From contig JAHJUB010000157.1 of assembly GCA_018829455.1 (NCBI GenBank), positions 1-5,609 of the forward strand: a DNA stretch of 5,609 nt, in the 5' to 3' direction. Source of the DNA: Candidatus Omnitrophota bacterium. GTDB taxonomy: Bacteria > Ratteibacteria > UBA8468 > MWAK01. Made by a program: the position numbers and the translations under genes. Shown here in pieces: positions 5,412 through 5,609 of the stretch; position 1 is the stretch's first letter, and the number at the start of each line of letters is the position of its first letter. Under the pieces are notes generated by a model. The model saw only the letters and a program-made list of their open reading frames with translations, ran no database searches and was not told the DNA's origin.

Positions 5412-5609
5412 ATGAACTTTGCGGGCAAACAAATGGAATTGCCCTTGCCGGATTCACCACCGTTCAACACGATTGTCATCAACGGACGGTGCACTTTACG
5501 TCGGGAAGGCATCTTGCGTGTCGTATGTGTAGCAGGCTTGCCGATGTATCACTGGAAGGAAGGGGATTGGATGGCCGAAGCGCATGCGATGGTCAGTTTG
5601 GTGCTATGC
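5412..5609 (+). CDS. Probable transposase, N-terminal part (runs off the window)
   Basis: The reading frame from ATG at 5412 stays open for 66 codons to the window end. The product starts MNFAGKQMELPLPDSPPFNT and continues with VINGRCTLRREG and WKEGDWMAEAHAMVSLVL. From memory this resembles the N-terminus of transposase-like proteins common in Planctomycetes and similar genomes, in which an INGRC...REG motif precedes an alpha-helical AEA.AMV segment and then a helix-turn-helix. The DDE domain would lie beyond the window, so the call cannot be completed here. A stop (TAG, 5400-5402) lies in frame just upstream, fixing the earliest start. GGAG (5406-5409) is only 2 nt from the ATG, which is close for a ribosome site. 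The repeats upstream support a mobile-element gene. An HTH regulator is an alternative. Confidence 0.55.
   Translation, partial: MNFAGKQMELPLPDSPPFNTIVINGRCTLRREGILRVVCVAGLPMYHWKEGDWMAEAHAMVSLVLC

Larger units (their letters stand above)
5160..5609 (+). mobile_element. Left part of a transposable element (outer boundary uncertain)
   Basis: Aminotransferase homology stops at about 5159, and the DNA to the right changes character. There is AT-rich sequence with a hairpin (5193-5210), two identical 29-bp repeats (5274-5302 and 5355-5383), and a plus-strand ORF opening at 5412 that resembles a transposase N-terminus. Repeats just outside a transposase gene are typical transposase-binding sites in several insertion-sequence families. 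The true tip of the element lies somewhere in 5160-5273, and no target duplication can be tested because the other end is outside the window. The family is not identified. Confidence 0.6.

Noticed and set aside
5086..5512. Two minus-strand ORFs (5086-5460 and 5171-5512) that read through the element end
   Set aside because: They are antisense to the transposase-like ORF and owe a repeated peptide (IPKSGHIIWH) to the duplicated 29-bp DNA repeat. Neither continues the aminotransferase homology.

Overview
The window carries one minus-strand cluster of carbohydrate-related genes that is broken at both outer ends. It probably comes from an uncultured environmental bacterium of the Planctomycetes/Lentisphaerae/Verrucomicrobia kind. 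This placement is an inference from the gene mix (DUF6259 protein, DUF4038/DUF5060 hydrolase, UroD-like protein, class III aminotransferase); there is no rRNA or other phylogenetic marker here.

In transcription order, right to left, the cluster is: a class III PLP aminotransferase missing its N-terminal two thirds (4740-5159); a 774-residue DUF6259 glycosidase-like protein (2394-4718); an L-rhamnose mutarotase-like protein (2048-2368); a DUF5060/DUF4038 apiosidase-like glycoside hydrolase (372-2006); and the first 81 residues of a uroporphyrinogen-decarboxylase-like protein (130-375). Intergenic gaps are 21, 25 and 41 bp, and the last pair overlaps by ATGA, so the genes very probably form one operon. 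None shows a signal peptide, so the enzymes look cytoplasmic and would act on imported oligosaccharides. An apiosidase-like hydrolase beside a rhamnose mutarotase suggests rhamnose- or apiose-containing plant glycans. The UroD-like partner could be a methyltransferase acting on O-methyl groups. Both readings are inference.

The right flank (5160-5609) is a mobile element on the plus strand. It has AT-rich DNA with a hairpin, two perfect 29-bp direct repeats 81 bp apart, a 10-bp palindrome between them, and the start of an ORF (5412 onward) that looks like the N-terminus of a transposase. This insertion is the likely cause of the aminotransferase truncation, and it probably separates the operon from its original promoter.

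The left flank (1-129) is AT-rich and non-coding, with inverted repeats and a 9-bp direct repeat. It replaces the rest of the UroD-like gene. A short inverted sequence (TTATGGTNACC) lies just outside both broken genes and hints that the two breakpoints may be related. I found no complete new defence or mobile system. The main points of interest are the uncharacterised glycosidase operon and the odd repeat structure at the element end.
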